Below are positions 8,281-15,948 of a DNA stretch of 33,457 bases, piece by piece. The stretch is from Chitinophagaceae bacterium. GTDB lineage: Bacteria > Bacteroidota > Bacteroidia > Chitinophagales > Chitinophagaceae. Numbering within the stretch: position 1 is the stretch's first letter; every line of letters starts with the position of its first letter. Position numbers and translations under genes: made by a program. The notes below the pieces were generated by a model, which was not told the DNA's origin, did not search any database, and was given only the letters and a program-made list of their open reading frames with translations. The stretch covers positions 1 to 33,457 of the forward strand of contig JAJTCI010000001.1 of NCBI GenBank assembly GCA_021323155.1, read 5' to 3'.

Positions 8281-8628
8281 ATGTACGCATTAAGAAACAA
8301 AGTTCAGCTAATTGGCAACTTAGGTGCTAATCCTGAGGTAAAGAACACGGTAAACGGCAAGAAAATGGCAAGGTTCAGCATCGCAACTGATGAAAGCTAC
8401 CGGAACGCGAATGGTGAGAAGGTCACTGAGACCCAATGGCATAATGTGATTGCCTGGGGGAAGCTGGCCGACATCGCGGAGAGATACCTTACAAAGGGCC
8501 TGGAGGTAGCGGTAGAAGGCAAGCTGGTACACCGGGAGGTGATCGGTAAAGAGGGAAGCAAAAAGCGTTATACCGAGGTGCAGGTGAACGAGATGCTGAT
8601 GCTCAATGCCAGGCATGGTAAATCCTAA
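8281..8628 (+). CDS. ssb: Single-stranded DNA-binding protein
   Basis: 115 residues forming one OB-fold of the bacterial SSB family: MYALRNKVQLIGNLGANPEVK at the N-terminus, MARFSIATDESY, then TETQWHNVIAWGKLADIAERYLTKGLEVAVEGKL, and a closing strand EVQVNEMLML. These segments are the standard SSB core. It lacks the long flexible tail with the acidic DDDIPF-like tip that recruits partners in main replicative SSBs and ends RHGKS instead, so it is probably an accessory SSB used in recombination, repair or DNA uptake. A PIF1-like helicase gene follows 65 bp downstream, past a hairpin, and the two products could act on the same single-stranded substrates (inference). Confidence 0.93.
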   Translation: MYALRNKVQLIGNLGANPEVKNTVNGKKMARFSIATDESYRNANGEKVTETQWHNVIAWGKLADIAERYLTKGLEVAVEGKLVHREVIGKEGSKKRYTEVQVNEMLMLNARHGKS

Positions 8629-8641
8629 GTCCATATACGAT

Positions 8642-8674
8642 AACTGTCCGCGGGAATTTTTTCCTGCGGCAGTT
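8642..8674 (+). terminator. Stem-loop between ssb and the helicase gene
   Basis: AACTGtCCGCgGGAA (left arm) and TTCCtGCGGCAGTT (right arm) form a stem of about 13 pairs with one bulged T and one mismatch around a TTTT loop. It starts 13 bp after the ssb stop. There is no strong U-run after it, so it may attenuate rather than end transcription, or protect the ssb mRNA 3' end. Confidence 0.5.
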
Positions 8675-8693
8675 ATTCTCTAAGTTAGCAGCG

Positions 8694-11198
8694 ATGACAG
8701 CATTAGATTCTACCAACGAGGCTTTTGGTCTTGCAGTTGAGATGGTGAACCAGAGTAACCGGAATATCTTTCTCACCGGTAAGGCGGGTACAGGAAAGAC
8801 CACGTTCCTCCGTTACATCAAGGCCCACAGCCTGAAGGAGGCCGCTATAGTGGCGCCGACGGGTGTGGCGGCAATTAATGCCGGGGGTACTACGATCCAT
8901 TCATTCTTCCAGTTGCCCTTCACACCCTTTTTGCCCGATGGGTTCATGGGAGGGGAAGAAAGCACCAATAAGCACACGCTGCTTGGAAAAATAAAGCTCA
9001 ACCGGGACCGGATCAAGGTGTTGCAACAACTGGAATTACTGATCATCGACGAGATCAGCATGGTGCGATGCGATGTGTTGGATGCGATCGACACGGTGCT
9101 GCGGCATTTCCGTCATCGTCATGCGGAACCGTTCGGCGGCGTACAGGTATTGCTGATCGGGGACATGTACCAGTTGCCGCCTGTAGCGATCGACGCGGAG
9201 TGGAGCCTCTTGTCGCGTGCGTATGATTCGCCATATTTCTTTGACAGTCATGTTATGCGGCAGGCGCCGCCGGCATATATCGAATTTGATAAGATCTATC
9301 GCCAGCGTGACGATCGTTTTGTGGAACTCCTCAACCAGGTGAGGCATAATGCATTGACCGATGAAGGCCGGCAGATCTTGCAAAGTCTCTACAAGCCAGG
9401 GTTCGCGGGGGGCAAAGAAGATGGCTATATTATACTCACCACCCATAACGCCAAAGCAGACGCCATAAACAACCAGGAGTTGTCGAAGCTGAAGCAAAAG
9501 ACCGTTTCTTTCAAGGCGGAAATAAAAGGCGACTTCAGTGATAAAGCCTACCCGGCCGATGAGACATTGCAACTTAAAGAAGGCGCGCGTGTAATGTTCA
9601 TCAGGAATGATAAGGAAAAGGTCAGACGATACTTCAATGGGAAGATCGGCGTGGTGGTACGTATTTCAGACAACGGGATCTTTGTGCAATGCAACGATCA
9701 GCCGGAAGAAATTGAAGTGCAGAAGGAAACCTGGGATAACATACGGTACAATGTCAATAAAGGGAACAACCAGGTAGAGGAAAATGTGATCGGTTCATTT
9801 TCGCAGTTCCCGTTACGCCTGGCCTGGGCCATTACGATCCACAAGAGCCAGGGATTGACTTTCGAGAAAGCGATCATAGACGCGGGGGCGGCATTCGCGC
9901 CCGGGCAGGTGTACGTGGCGCTGAGCAGGTGTACGGCTTTGGAAGGGATCGTGTTGCATAGCCATGTTACCGGGGCCAGCCTGAAAACGGATCCACGGAT
10001 CGCCCAGTTTTCGCAACGTTGTTCCTCTAGCAAGTTGAAAGATGAACTGAGCCAGTCAAAGCGGGAATACCAGCAACAAATACTGCTTAACCTCTTCGAC
10101 CTTTCACAACTATCAAGAGCAACGCGGGTGTTGACTAAACTTGCTCGCGAAAATACAAAGGACTTTAACGATGCTACGCTGCCGTGGCTGGAGAACCTGG
10201 AAGTAAAGGTGGCCGCTCCTGAAAGCATCGGGCTGAAGTTCAAAGCGCATCTTGAACAATTCTTTTCCGAGCCTGTGGCACCGGAAGAAAATGTGGCTTT
10301 GCAAAAACGCGTGAAAGAGGCTTCCGAATATTTTGTAAAAGAGCTTGACGCAGTATTACAGTTGATCGGTAGCTCTCCCGCGGTCACTGACAGCAAGCTC
10401 CAGGCAAAAGCCTATAACGATGGCCTCAAAGATGTGTTCACGTTTGCCGCCGAAAAGAAACACCTGTTCCATGGGTTCGTGAATGGATTTACAATAGAGA
10501 CTTATTATAAGCAGAGAAAGAGTTTCGTTCTGCCTTCTATCCAGGTCAATAGCTATTCCACGACCACGAGTGGAGCCCTGGCCAGCGAACAACAGCACCC
10601 GGAATTACACTATCGCCTAAGACAATTGCGGAACACGATCTGCGGACAAAAGAACCTGCCGGTATTTATGGTAGCTGCTACAAAGAGCATTGATGAAATG
10701 ACGCAATTCCTGCCGCAGCGCAAGGAAGAGCTGGTAATGATCTCGGGGTTTGGCAGAGCGAAGGTCAACAACTATGGAGAGCAGTTCCTCTCGATCATCA
10801 ACGAGTACTGTGCGGAGCATGGGCTCGCTTCGAATGTAGACCAGATACCATCAAAAAAAGAGCGCACACCCAGAAGTGAACGGAAGGAGAAAGTGGACAC
10901 GAAGGCACTGAGCTATGATCTTTACAAGAAAGGGAATACGATTGCCGAAGTAGCGGCAACGAGGAACCTGGCGGTGACGACTGTCGAGGGCCATCTCGCT
11001 TCCTATGTTGCGAAAGGACTGATACCGGTGCAGGAATTCATTGAAGCGGAAAAGCTTGGCATCATAGAGCCCGCGCTTGAAAATTACGATGGCGGCCCTA
11101 TTACACCAATCATGGCGCAACTGGAGAACAAGGTTAGTTTTAGCGAAATAAGGTTTGCGCTTGCCGCAAAGGAATGGGAAAAATTGCAGACCGCTTAA
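8694..11198 (+). CDS. PIF1-like superfamily 1B helicase with HRDC and HTH domains
   Basis: 834 residues. The helicase core shows Walker A GKAGTGKTT (29-37), APTGVAAINAGGTTIHSFF (motif Ia), Walker B LLIIDEISMV (about 115-124), GDMYQLPPV (156-164), and the C-terminal motifs AITIHKSQGLTFEKA (about 380) and YVALSRC. These identify the PIF1/RecD2-type ATP-dependent 5'-3' DNA helicase group. After a linker, about 640-705 is an HRDC domain (LRQLRNTICGQKNLPVFMVA, then MISGFGRAKVNNYGEQFL), and about 730-785 is an RQC-associated-like helix-turn-helix (YDLYKKGNTIAEVAATRNLAVTTVEGHL). HRDC and this HTH are typical of RecQ helicases, so their presence on a PIF1 core is notable. Role: likely unwinding of recombination intermediates or structured DNA. 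The stop overlaps the convergent uraH stop by 4 bp. Confidence 0.88.
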   Translation: MTALDSTNEAFGLAVEMVNQSNRNIFLTGKAGTGKTTFLRYIKAHSLKEAAIVAPTGVAAINAGGTTIHSFFQLPFTPFLPDGFMGGEESTNKHTLLGKIKLNRDRIKVLQQLELLIIDEISMVRCDVLDAIDTVLRHFRHRHAEPFGGVQVLLIGDMYQLPPVAIDAEWSLLSRAYDSPYFFDSHVMRQAPPAYIEFDKIYRQRDDRFVELLNQVRHNALTDEGRQILQSLYKPGFAGGKEDGYIILTTHNAKADAINNQELSKLKQKTVSFKAEIKGDFSDKAYPADETLQLKEGARVMFIRNDKEKVRRYFNGKIGVVVRISDNGIFVQCNDQPEEIEVQKETWDNIRYNVNKGNNQVEENVIGSFSQFPLRLAWAITIHKSQGLTFEKAIIDAGAAFAPGQVYVALSRCTALEGIVLHSHVTGASLKTDPRIAQFSQRCSSSKLKDELSQSKREYQQQILLNLFDLSQLSRATRVLTKLARENTKDFNDATLPWLENLEVKVAAPESIGLKFKAHLEQFFSEPVAPEENVALQKRVKEASEYFVKELDAVLQLIGSSPAVTDSKLQAKAYNDGLKDVFTFAAEKKHLFHGFVNGFTIETYYKQRKSFVLPSIQVNSYSTTTSGALASEQQHPELHYRLRQLRNTICGQKNLPVFMVAATKSIDEMTQFLPQRKEELVMISGFGRAKVNNYGEQFLSIINEYCAEHGLASNVDQIPSKKERTPRSERKEKVDTKALSYDLYKKGNTIAEVAATRNLAVTTVEGHLASYVAKGLIPVQEFIEAEKLGIIEPALENYDGGPITPIMAQLENKVSFSEIRFALAAKEWEKLQTA

Positions 11199-11533
11199 GA
11201 ACCACGATAAGTGGAATAACCGAAAGGGTTCAGTAAAAGAGGGACATGATAATGTTCTCCTGAATTGATCTCGAAAACGATCTCTACGTATGGATAAAAG
11301 GTCTTCACCTGTTCTTTGTCGAAATAGTCTTTCGTCTCGAAGCGTATTTTATATATGCCCTGACGCAACACCATAGAATCGCTCAGCAGGTCGGGTATCC
11401 TGCCATCGGAATTGGTAACACCGCGGGTCACTTCTTTCCACTCGTCATTGCCACCCTGGTAGAGGATGATCACGATGCCCAATGCCGGGCGGCCTTTTGT
11501 TGTGTCAAGGATATGCGTAGTGATCTGTCCCAT
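11195..11533 (-). CDS. uraH: 5-hydroxyisourate hydrolase
   Basis: 112 residues of the transthyretin-like HIUase family, which hydrolyses 5-hydroxyisourate to OHCU, the second step of urate breakdown. Diagnostic features are the N-terminal ITTHILDTTKGRPA with catalytic His7, GIYKIRFETKDYF with the conserved Arg, the loop EHYHVPLLLNPFGYSTY and the C-terminal tetrapeptide YRGS that marks HIUases as against transthyretin. Length is typical. There is no signal peptide, so cytoplasmic. It is the last gene of the minus-strand run allB-alc-uraD-uraH, only 3 bp after uraD, and converges on the helicase gene. Confidence 0.95.
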   Translation of the reverse strand: MGQITTHILDTTKGRPALGIVIILYQGGNDEWKEVTRGVTNSDGRIPDLLSDSMVLRQGIYKIRFETKDYFDKEQVKTFYPYVEIVFEINSGEHYHVPLLLNPFGYSTYRGS

Positions 11534-11536
11534 GGG

Positions 11537-12043
11537 TTATGAATTGATAAGTTTATCCAACCGCAGCTTTGTTATTTGCATCTGTTGGTCGGCGGCGATC
11601 TCTAATTCTTCGCCCGGTTCATTGTTAATTCTTGACTCTAATAATGCGAGCATTTCTTCAGCGGATTTCCCGGTTGCACATACTATGAAGATATATCCAA
11701 ACTTGTCTTCGTAGCGACGATTCCCTTCCGACAAGCGGTTCAATGCTTCTTCCGGTGCTGTATTCACTCCGGATTGCTCACTCGAAGCCCATTGGGCAGT
11801 AGAGGCGAACTTTTCCCGGAGCGCATCCACTTCACCGATCTTCGGGTGGTGACTGAAGGCCTCTTTCCAATCTTCCTCCGAGCACTCGTACCATTTCTCC
11901 TCCGCGTCTTCCATCAGGTCAACATAATCCTCTGCGGGAAATACACCGAGCATTTTCTCAGCCCATGCGTTAGATCCGCAGCACCTGAGTAATTCCTGTT
12001 TGAGTTGTTCCGGAGGAAGGTGATTGAGTTCGTGTAAAGTCAT
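11537..12043 (-). CDS. uraD: 2-oxo-4-hydroxy-4-carboxy-5-ureidoimidazoline (OHCU) decarboxylase
   Basis: 168 residues of the OHCU decarboxylase family, which converts OHCU to (S)-allantoin, the third step of urate degradation. The signature AFSHHPKIGE holds the catalytic His (H66, directly before Pro); WASSEQSGV and NRRYEDKFGYIFIVCATGKS are the two other conserved blocks that line the active site. An all-helical cytoplasmic protein of normal length. It is separated from uraH by 3 bp, so the two are almost certainly translated from one mRNA, and lies 70 bp after alc. The pairing ensures that unstable intermediates are channelled to the S-enantiomer. Confidence 0.95.
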   Translation of the reverse strand: MTLHELNHLPPEQLKQELLRCCGSNAWAEKMLGVFPAEDYVDLMEDAEEKWYECSEEDWKEAFSHHPKIGEVDALREKFASTAQWASSEQSGVNTAPEEALNRLSEGNRRYEDKFGYIFIVCATGKSAEEMLALLESRINNEPGEELEIAADQQMQITKLRLDKLINS

Positions 12044-12113
12044 ATGCTATAATGTAGGGAAACAGCCGCAAAGTTCCTGCCTTAATATCGCCGCCGATGA
12101 AATTATGCTTCTG

Positions 12114-13109
12114 TTATTTCTTAATCCTGCCGCGGCAGCGAATCCTGCTGATGCCTCCATCGGGGAAGATGGTCAGCTTTACATGTGTGAACGGTTCTTT
12201 GCTTTCGCTTTTGAACTCGTGTTCATGGTCCGCTTTGAGTTTGCTTTGTGGAAGGATGGTTGTCCATTTTGCTTCCCAGAAGTTGGCCTCACTGTCCTCA
12301 CCCTCGATGACGCAACCATCCACCTGGCAGCTGTCGGGATAGTTGCCTTTGAAGTGACATGTGTCGATCAATAGATTGTCGATCACACCGCGGTGGGCAA
12401 GTCGAACGATCACCCAGTCATGGTTATTCGGTGTACGGTTCCTTTTTGTTTCCCAGCCGTCACCCATGTTTACCCCCCGCCCCGGCATGATCAGATTGTC
12501 CATATGCGAGAAGAACATGTCGTTGCAAAGGATCGCCTTGGCGCCATTCACAGCCGCGGCCAGGTCGATCGTTTCCTTTTCACTTACCAGGTTCCAGTCT
12601 TTGAAGACTTCGCCATATACCTTCAGCCTGGCGACACCCCCATCCGGGTAGATGTGCAACCGGAGGTGGGTATAGATATCCCTGCCGGCTATTTCATAGA
12701 AATTCTGCGAGCCTGGTTGCAGAGATGATTTCGGAAGTATCTCCTTCCACTCGGCTTTTTCCCAGCTTTTGCCATCAATGATATATGCTGCTTCTATAGA
12801 TGCGTGTGGCGGGTGATTGCCAAGAAAGTAATTCGTGTCTATATCCACACCATGGATCTTGCCCGAGGTGGCCAGTTGAACCACGCACCAGTCGTGGCCG
12901 GGCGTACGCTTACGGCGTGATTCCCATCCATCCATCCATTTACCACGGTCGGTGTATTTGTCAGAGATAAAAATTCCCCTGCCCGGCTTGATCAGGTTCT
13001 CCTTTTCGGCGAAAAAATCATCCGTTGCATATAACACCTTGCCACCAAGACGTTCCGCCGCAAGATCAGTGAGTGCGGTAAAGGAAGGAGCTGATTTATC
13101 TTCTGTCAT
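12114..13109 (-). CDS. alc: Allantoicase
   Basis: 331 residues, the usual size of allantoicase, which splits allantoate into ureidoglycolate and urea. The protein is an internal duplication: NLIKPGRGIFISDKYTDRG through GWESRRKRTPGHDWCVVQL and VDIDTNYFLGNHP in the first half, and NLIMPGRGVNMGDGWETKR through NRTPNNHDWVIVRL and LIDTCHFKGNYP in the second. These paired jelly-roll-like modules, each with the GWE-x-R-R/N-RTP and DT-x-F-x-GN-x-P signatures, are family hallmarks. Its start codon lies inside the end of allB (14-bp overlap), so translation is probably coupled. Producing urea by this route, rather than ammonia through allantoate amidohydrolase, is a biochemical choice made here. Confidence 0.95.
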   Translation of the reverse strand: MTEDKSAPSFTALTDLAAERLGGKVLYATDDFFAEKENLIKPGRGIFISDKYTDRGKWMDGWESRRKRTPGHDWCVVQLATSGKIHGVDIDTNYFLGNHPPHASIEAAYIIDGKSWEKAEWKEILPKSSLQPGSQNFYEIAGRDIYTHLRLHIYPDGGVARLKVYGEVFKDWNLVSEKETIDLAAAVNGAKAILCNDMFFSHMDNLIMPGRGVNMGDGWETKRNRTPNNHDWVIVRLAHRGVIDNLLIDTCHFKGNYPDSCQVDGCVIEGEDSEANFWEAKWTTILPQSKLKADHEHEFKSESKEPFTHVKLTIFPDGGISRIRCRGRIKK

Positions 13110-14451
13110 TCAGTAATATTTTGCCTTCGTTCAAATGTAACAACTTTCCCTGGCCATACACCTGCTTTCCTGAGAGGAAGGTTTGCTGCACAACACCCGA
13201 AAGGGTTTCATTTAAATAGGGCGTCGTTTTGTGGCGGTGCAGTATGATATCGCTGGTAACGGTAAAGGACTTCCCTGGATCCCAGGTAACAAAGTCCCCA
13301 TCATAACCTTTTTCGATCGCTCCTTTCCGGTTAGTGGATATTGCGCCCTGGACGAGGCGGGCTGGGTGCGCACAAAGCCAGCTGGCCACGTCATCGGGTG
13401 TGCAGCCATGCTTTTTTGCCGCTGTCCATAAAGCCGGCAATGCGAACTGTATAGAAGAGAGGCCACCCCAGGCCTCGGCGAGATTCCCGGTGTCGAGATG
13501 TTTCAGCTCCGGCGGTGCAGGTGAATGATCAGTAGCAACAAAATCGATAATGCCATCTTTTAATGCCTGCCAGAGTTTTTCGTTGTTCTCTTTTTCACGG
13601 ATGGGAGGCGCACATTTATACTCGCATTGTCCGTCCGGTATGTCTTCGGCGTTAAAGTACAGGTAATGCTGCGCGGTTTCCACCGTTAGTGGTAGTCCCT
13701 TTTGTTTTGCTCTCGTGATCTGTGTTATCGAATCGGCGGAAGAAAGGTGAACGATATGGGTACGGCAGTTAAATTCTTCGCATAATCGTATCATTAGCGC
13801 GATGGCGTTGTCTTCCCACTGTTTTGGCCGGGAGCTTAGGTATGTTTGGTAGGACCTCACGCCTGACCCCTCTCCAAAGGAGAGGGCAGTCGAAAGCTCG
13901 CAATGCACCAACAAAGGGAGACCATACTTGGCGATCAGCGGCATTACTTTTCTCAAATCCGCTTCAGTAACATTGGGGAACTCATCGATACCTGAATGGG
14001 TAAGAAAGGCTTTGAAGCCGAGGACGCCAGCCGCGATCAATGGTTCCATCTCTTTTTCATTGCCTGGTATCACGCCTCCCCAGAAGCCAACATTCGTATG
14101 CAGCTTGTTGTTTGTTGCATCCAGCTTTTCACGGAACGCTTGTTTGGTTGTGGTCACCGGTGACGAATTGAGCGGCATATCTACCAGCGTGGTAACTCCA
14201 CCAGCAACCGCGGCCCGGGTCGCCGTATCAAATCCTTCCCATTCGGTCCTTCCTGGTTCGTTGATGTGCACATGTGGATCGACAATGCCGGCCATTAGTA
14301 TATTGTCACCAACTTCTACCACGGTACAATCCAATCCTTCGGGCGCTCGTTCTGCCACTTCAACAATAACACCATTGCGTATGAGGACCCACGCTTCTTT
14401 TGTTCCAGCCGGGGTTATTGTTTTCGCGCTATGTATCACCTGGTCGATCAT
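13096..14451 (-). CDS. allB: Allantoinase (with in-frame repeat-derived insertion)
   Basis: 451 residues of the cyclic amidohydrolase family; opens the allantoin ring to give allantoate. Metal-site residues are all visible: H60 and H62 in DPHVHINEPG, a probable carbamylated K147 in GFKAFLTHSG, H183 in LLVHCE, H235 in THIVHLSS and D308 in FVATDHSPAPP, so it should be an active binuclear metalloenzyme. Between LLVHCE and YQTYLSSRPKQWEDNAI, where relatives have a short loop, the residues ALSFGEGSGVRS are encoded by the CCCTCTCC palindromic repeat, an in-frame insertion. First gene of the minus-strand operon, divergent from puuD. The insertion sits next to a metal ligand but in a loop that also varies in relatives, so loss of activity is not implied. 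Confidence 0.95.
   Translation of the reverse strand: MIDQVIHSAKTITPAGTKEAWVLIRNGVIVEVAERAPEGLDCTVVEVGDNILMAGIVDPHVHINEPGRTEWEGFDTATRAAVAGGVTTLVDMPLNSSPVTTTKQAFREKLDATNNKLHTNVGFWGGVIPGNEKEMEPLIAAGVLGFKAFLTHSGIDEFPNVTEADLRKVMPLIAKYGLPLLVHCELSTALSFGEGSGVRSYQTYLSSRPKQWEDNAIALMIRLCEEFNCRTHIVHLSSADSITQITRAKQKGLPLTVETAQHYLYFNAEDIPDGQCEYKCAPPIREKENNEKLWQALKDGIIDFVATDHSPAPPELKHLDTGNLAEAWGGLSSIQFALPALWTAAKKHGCTPDDVASWLCAHPARLVQGAISTNRKGAIEKGYDGDFVTWDPGKSFTVTSDIILHRHKTTPYLNETLSGVVQQTFLSGKQVYGQGKLLHLNEGKILLNDRR
13853..13893. repeat. REP-like palindromic interspersed element inside allB
   Basis: CCCTCTCC-AAA-GGAGAGGG at 13868-13886 is a perfect 8-bp-arm palindrome, flanked by ACCTCACGCCTGA on the left. 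From memory, elements of the form CCCTCTCC-x-GGAGAGGG followed by a GTGAGG motif are dispersed in many Bacteroidota genomes; that cannot be verified here. On the coding strand of allB it is read in frame as LSFGEGSGVRS. Edges are approximate. Confidence 0.65.
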
Positions 14452-14453
14452 CG

Positions 14454-14486
14454 TTGACTAAAGTAAAAACTAATTCCTTACATTAG
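14454..14486 (+). promoter_or_regulatory. puuD promoter overlapping the allB promoter
   Basis: TTG at 14454-14456, 22 bp, then TACATTAG at 14479-14486 (near-match to TAnnTTTG), 16 bp before the puuD ATG. On the minus strand TACTTTAG occupies 14465-14458, 6 bp before the allB ATG. The two promoters therefore share the same 51-bp gap, and a regulator bound here could switch both directions of the cluster together. Confidence 0.5.
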
Positions 14487-14502
14487 AGAGATAAACTAAC
14501 GG

Positions 14503-15903
14503 ATGCTGAACATCATCATATTTGTGGTCTTAGGGTTTATTCTTTTTATGATGTTCTTCATCGAACACAAATTCCCTTCTATTGTTAAGAAAGCCAGCGA
14601 ACACAGGGACGAAGAATATTTTCACGAAAAGGTAGAGGTATCACGCGGGTTCATTTATGCGGCGATCGTTCTGGTAGTGGTACTGATGATCGCTGCGTTG
14701 TACATGATGGTAAAAGGCACGCCTTACGAAGGCCATATCATGGAATGGCTGAACATTATTATGCGGGTGATGCACGTTACGTTCGGTATCGCCTGGATCG
14801 GGGCCTCATTTTATTTTGTGTGGCTGGAGAATGCGCTTAACCGGAAGGACGGTGTAAGGGATGAACTCGCCGGGAACCTGTGGGCGATCCATGGAGGCGG
14901 TTTCTATTACCTGGAGAAGTATAAAGTGGCGCCGCAACAGGTGCCAAAGCAATTGCACTGGTTCAAGTACGAGGCGTATTTTACCTGGCTGTCGGGTTTC
15001 TGCATGATGTTCATCGTGTATTACTTTAACGCGAAAGCCATGCTGGTAGATGACACTGTGCTCAAACTCACCGCTGCACAAGCGATTGGTATCGGCATCG
15101 GTTCGCTCGTGGTGGGCTGGGTGATCTATGACCTGCTTTGCAAGACACCACTTGCCAGGAGTAAGTGGTTCGCTCCTGTCGGATTTGTTTTACTGGTGGC
15201 GTTCGCCTGGGGTTACGCGAACGTATTCAATAGCCGCGCTGCTTATATTCACTTTGGTGCGATGCTGGGTACTATCATGGCGGCCAACGTATTCTTTGTT
15301 ATCATTCCCGCGCAAAAGGCAATGGTGAATGCTGCAAAGCAGGGGAAACCCGTGAACCCGGAACTTGGTAAGCATGCGGGACTTCGATCACTCCACAACA
15401 ACTATTTCACGCTACCCGTTTTGTTCGTGATGGTGAGCAATCATTTTCCTTCCACGTTCGGTCACCAGTACAGCTGGGCGGTGCTCGCGGCGATATCCGT
15501 TGGCGCAGCTGGCGTAAAGCATTACCTGAACCTGAAGGAACGTGGTCAATACAATATATGGGTGATGCCGGTGTCTGCGCTGATCCTGCTGGCAGTTGCT
15601 TTTGTCACCGCCCCACCCAAACCGGGCGCTTGCAAAGAGAATATCAGTTACGCGGAAGTAAATGCCATCATCACTACCCGTTGTATACAATGCCATAGCA
15701 GCAAACCGACCGATGATGTATATACCGCACCGCCTAACGGCGTGACGTATGACATACCCGCGAACATCGTGAAGCTGAAAGACCAGGTCATGCAGCGCGT
15801 TGTAGTGACGAAGACCATGCCTTTAAATAATAAGACAGGCATGACGCCGGAGGAAAGAGATGTGATCAGGTGCTGGATAGAGCAGGGGGCGAAGATGAAG
15901 TGA
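14503..15903 (+). CDS. puuD: Membrane-bound urate hydroxylase (PuuD type) with C-terminal cytochrome c domain
   Basis: 466 residues. The N-terminal ~380 residues form the urate hydroxylase membrane domain with about eight hydrophobic segments (for example GFIYAAIVLVVVLMIAALYMM, GFCMMFIVYYF and AIGIGIGSLVVGWVIYDLL) and family blocks RVMHVTFGIAWIGASFYFVWLE, WAIHGGGFYYLEKYKVAP and SLHNNYFTLPVLFVMVSNHFP. The C-terminus carries a single haem c site C394-I-Q-C-H398 and a distal Met candidate in KTMPLNNKT, the cytochrome c part typical of PuuD. It oxidises urate to 5-hydroxyisourate, passing electrons to the respiratory chain instead of making hydrogen peroxide. Divergent from allB-alc-uraD-uraH, it supplies step one of the same pathway. 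Confidence 0.93.
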   Translation: MLNIIIFVVLGFILFMMFFIEHKFPSIVKKASEHRDEEYFHEKVEVSRGFIYAAIVLVVVLMIAALYMMVKGTPYEGHIMEWLNIIMRVMHVTFGIAWIGASFYFVWLENALNRKDGVRDELAGNLWAIHGGGFYYLEKYKVAPQQVPKQLHWFKYEAYFTWLSGFCMMFIVYYFNAKAMLVDDTVLKLTAAQAIGIGIGSLVVGWVIYDLLCKTPLARSKWFAPVGFVLLVAFAWGYANVFNSRAAYIHFGAMLGTIMAANVFFVIIPAQKAMVNAAKQGKPVNPELGKHAGLRSLHNNYFTLPVLFVMVSNHFPSTFGHQYSWAVLAAISVGAAGVKHYLNLKERGQYNIWVMPVSALILLAVAFVTAPPKPGACKENISYAEVNAIITTRCIQCHSSKPTDDVYTAPPNGVTYDIPANIVKLKDQVMQRVVVTKTMPLNNKTGMTPEERDVIRCWIEQGAKMK

Positions 15904-15948
15904 GCCGGAAGCAGGCATAGCTGCGAATAATTAAATCGACATAGACAG

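Noticed and set aside
11195-11198. 4-bp overlap of convergent helicase and uraH stops
   Set aside because: Ordinary compact convergent gene ends; a similar overlap exists at 18983-18986.
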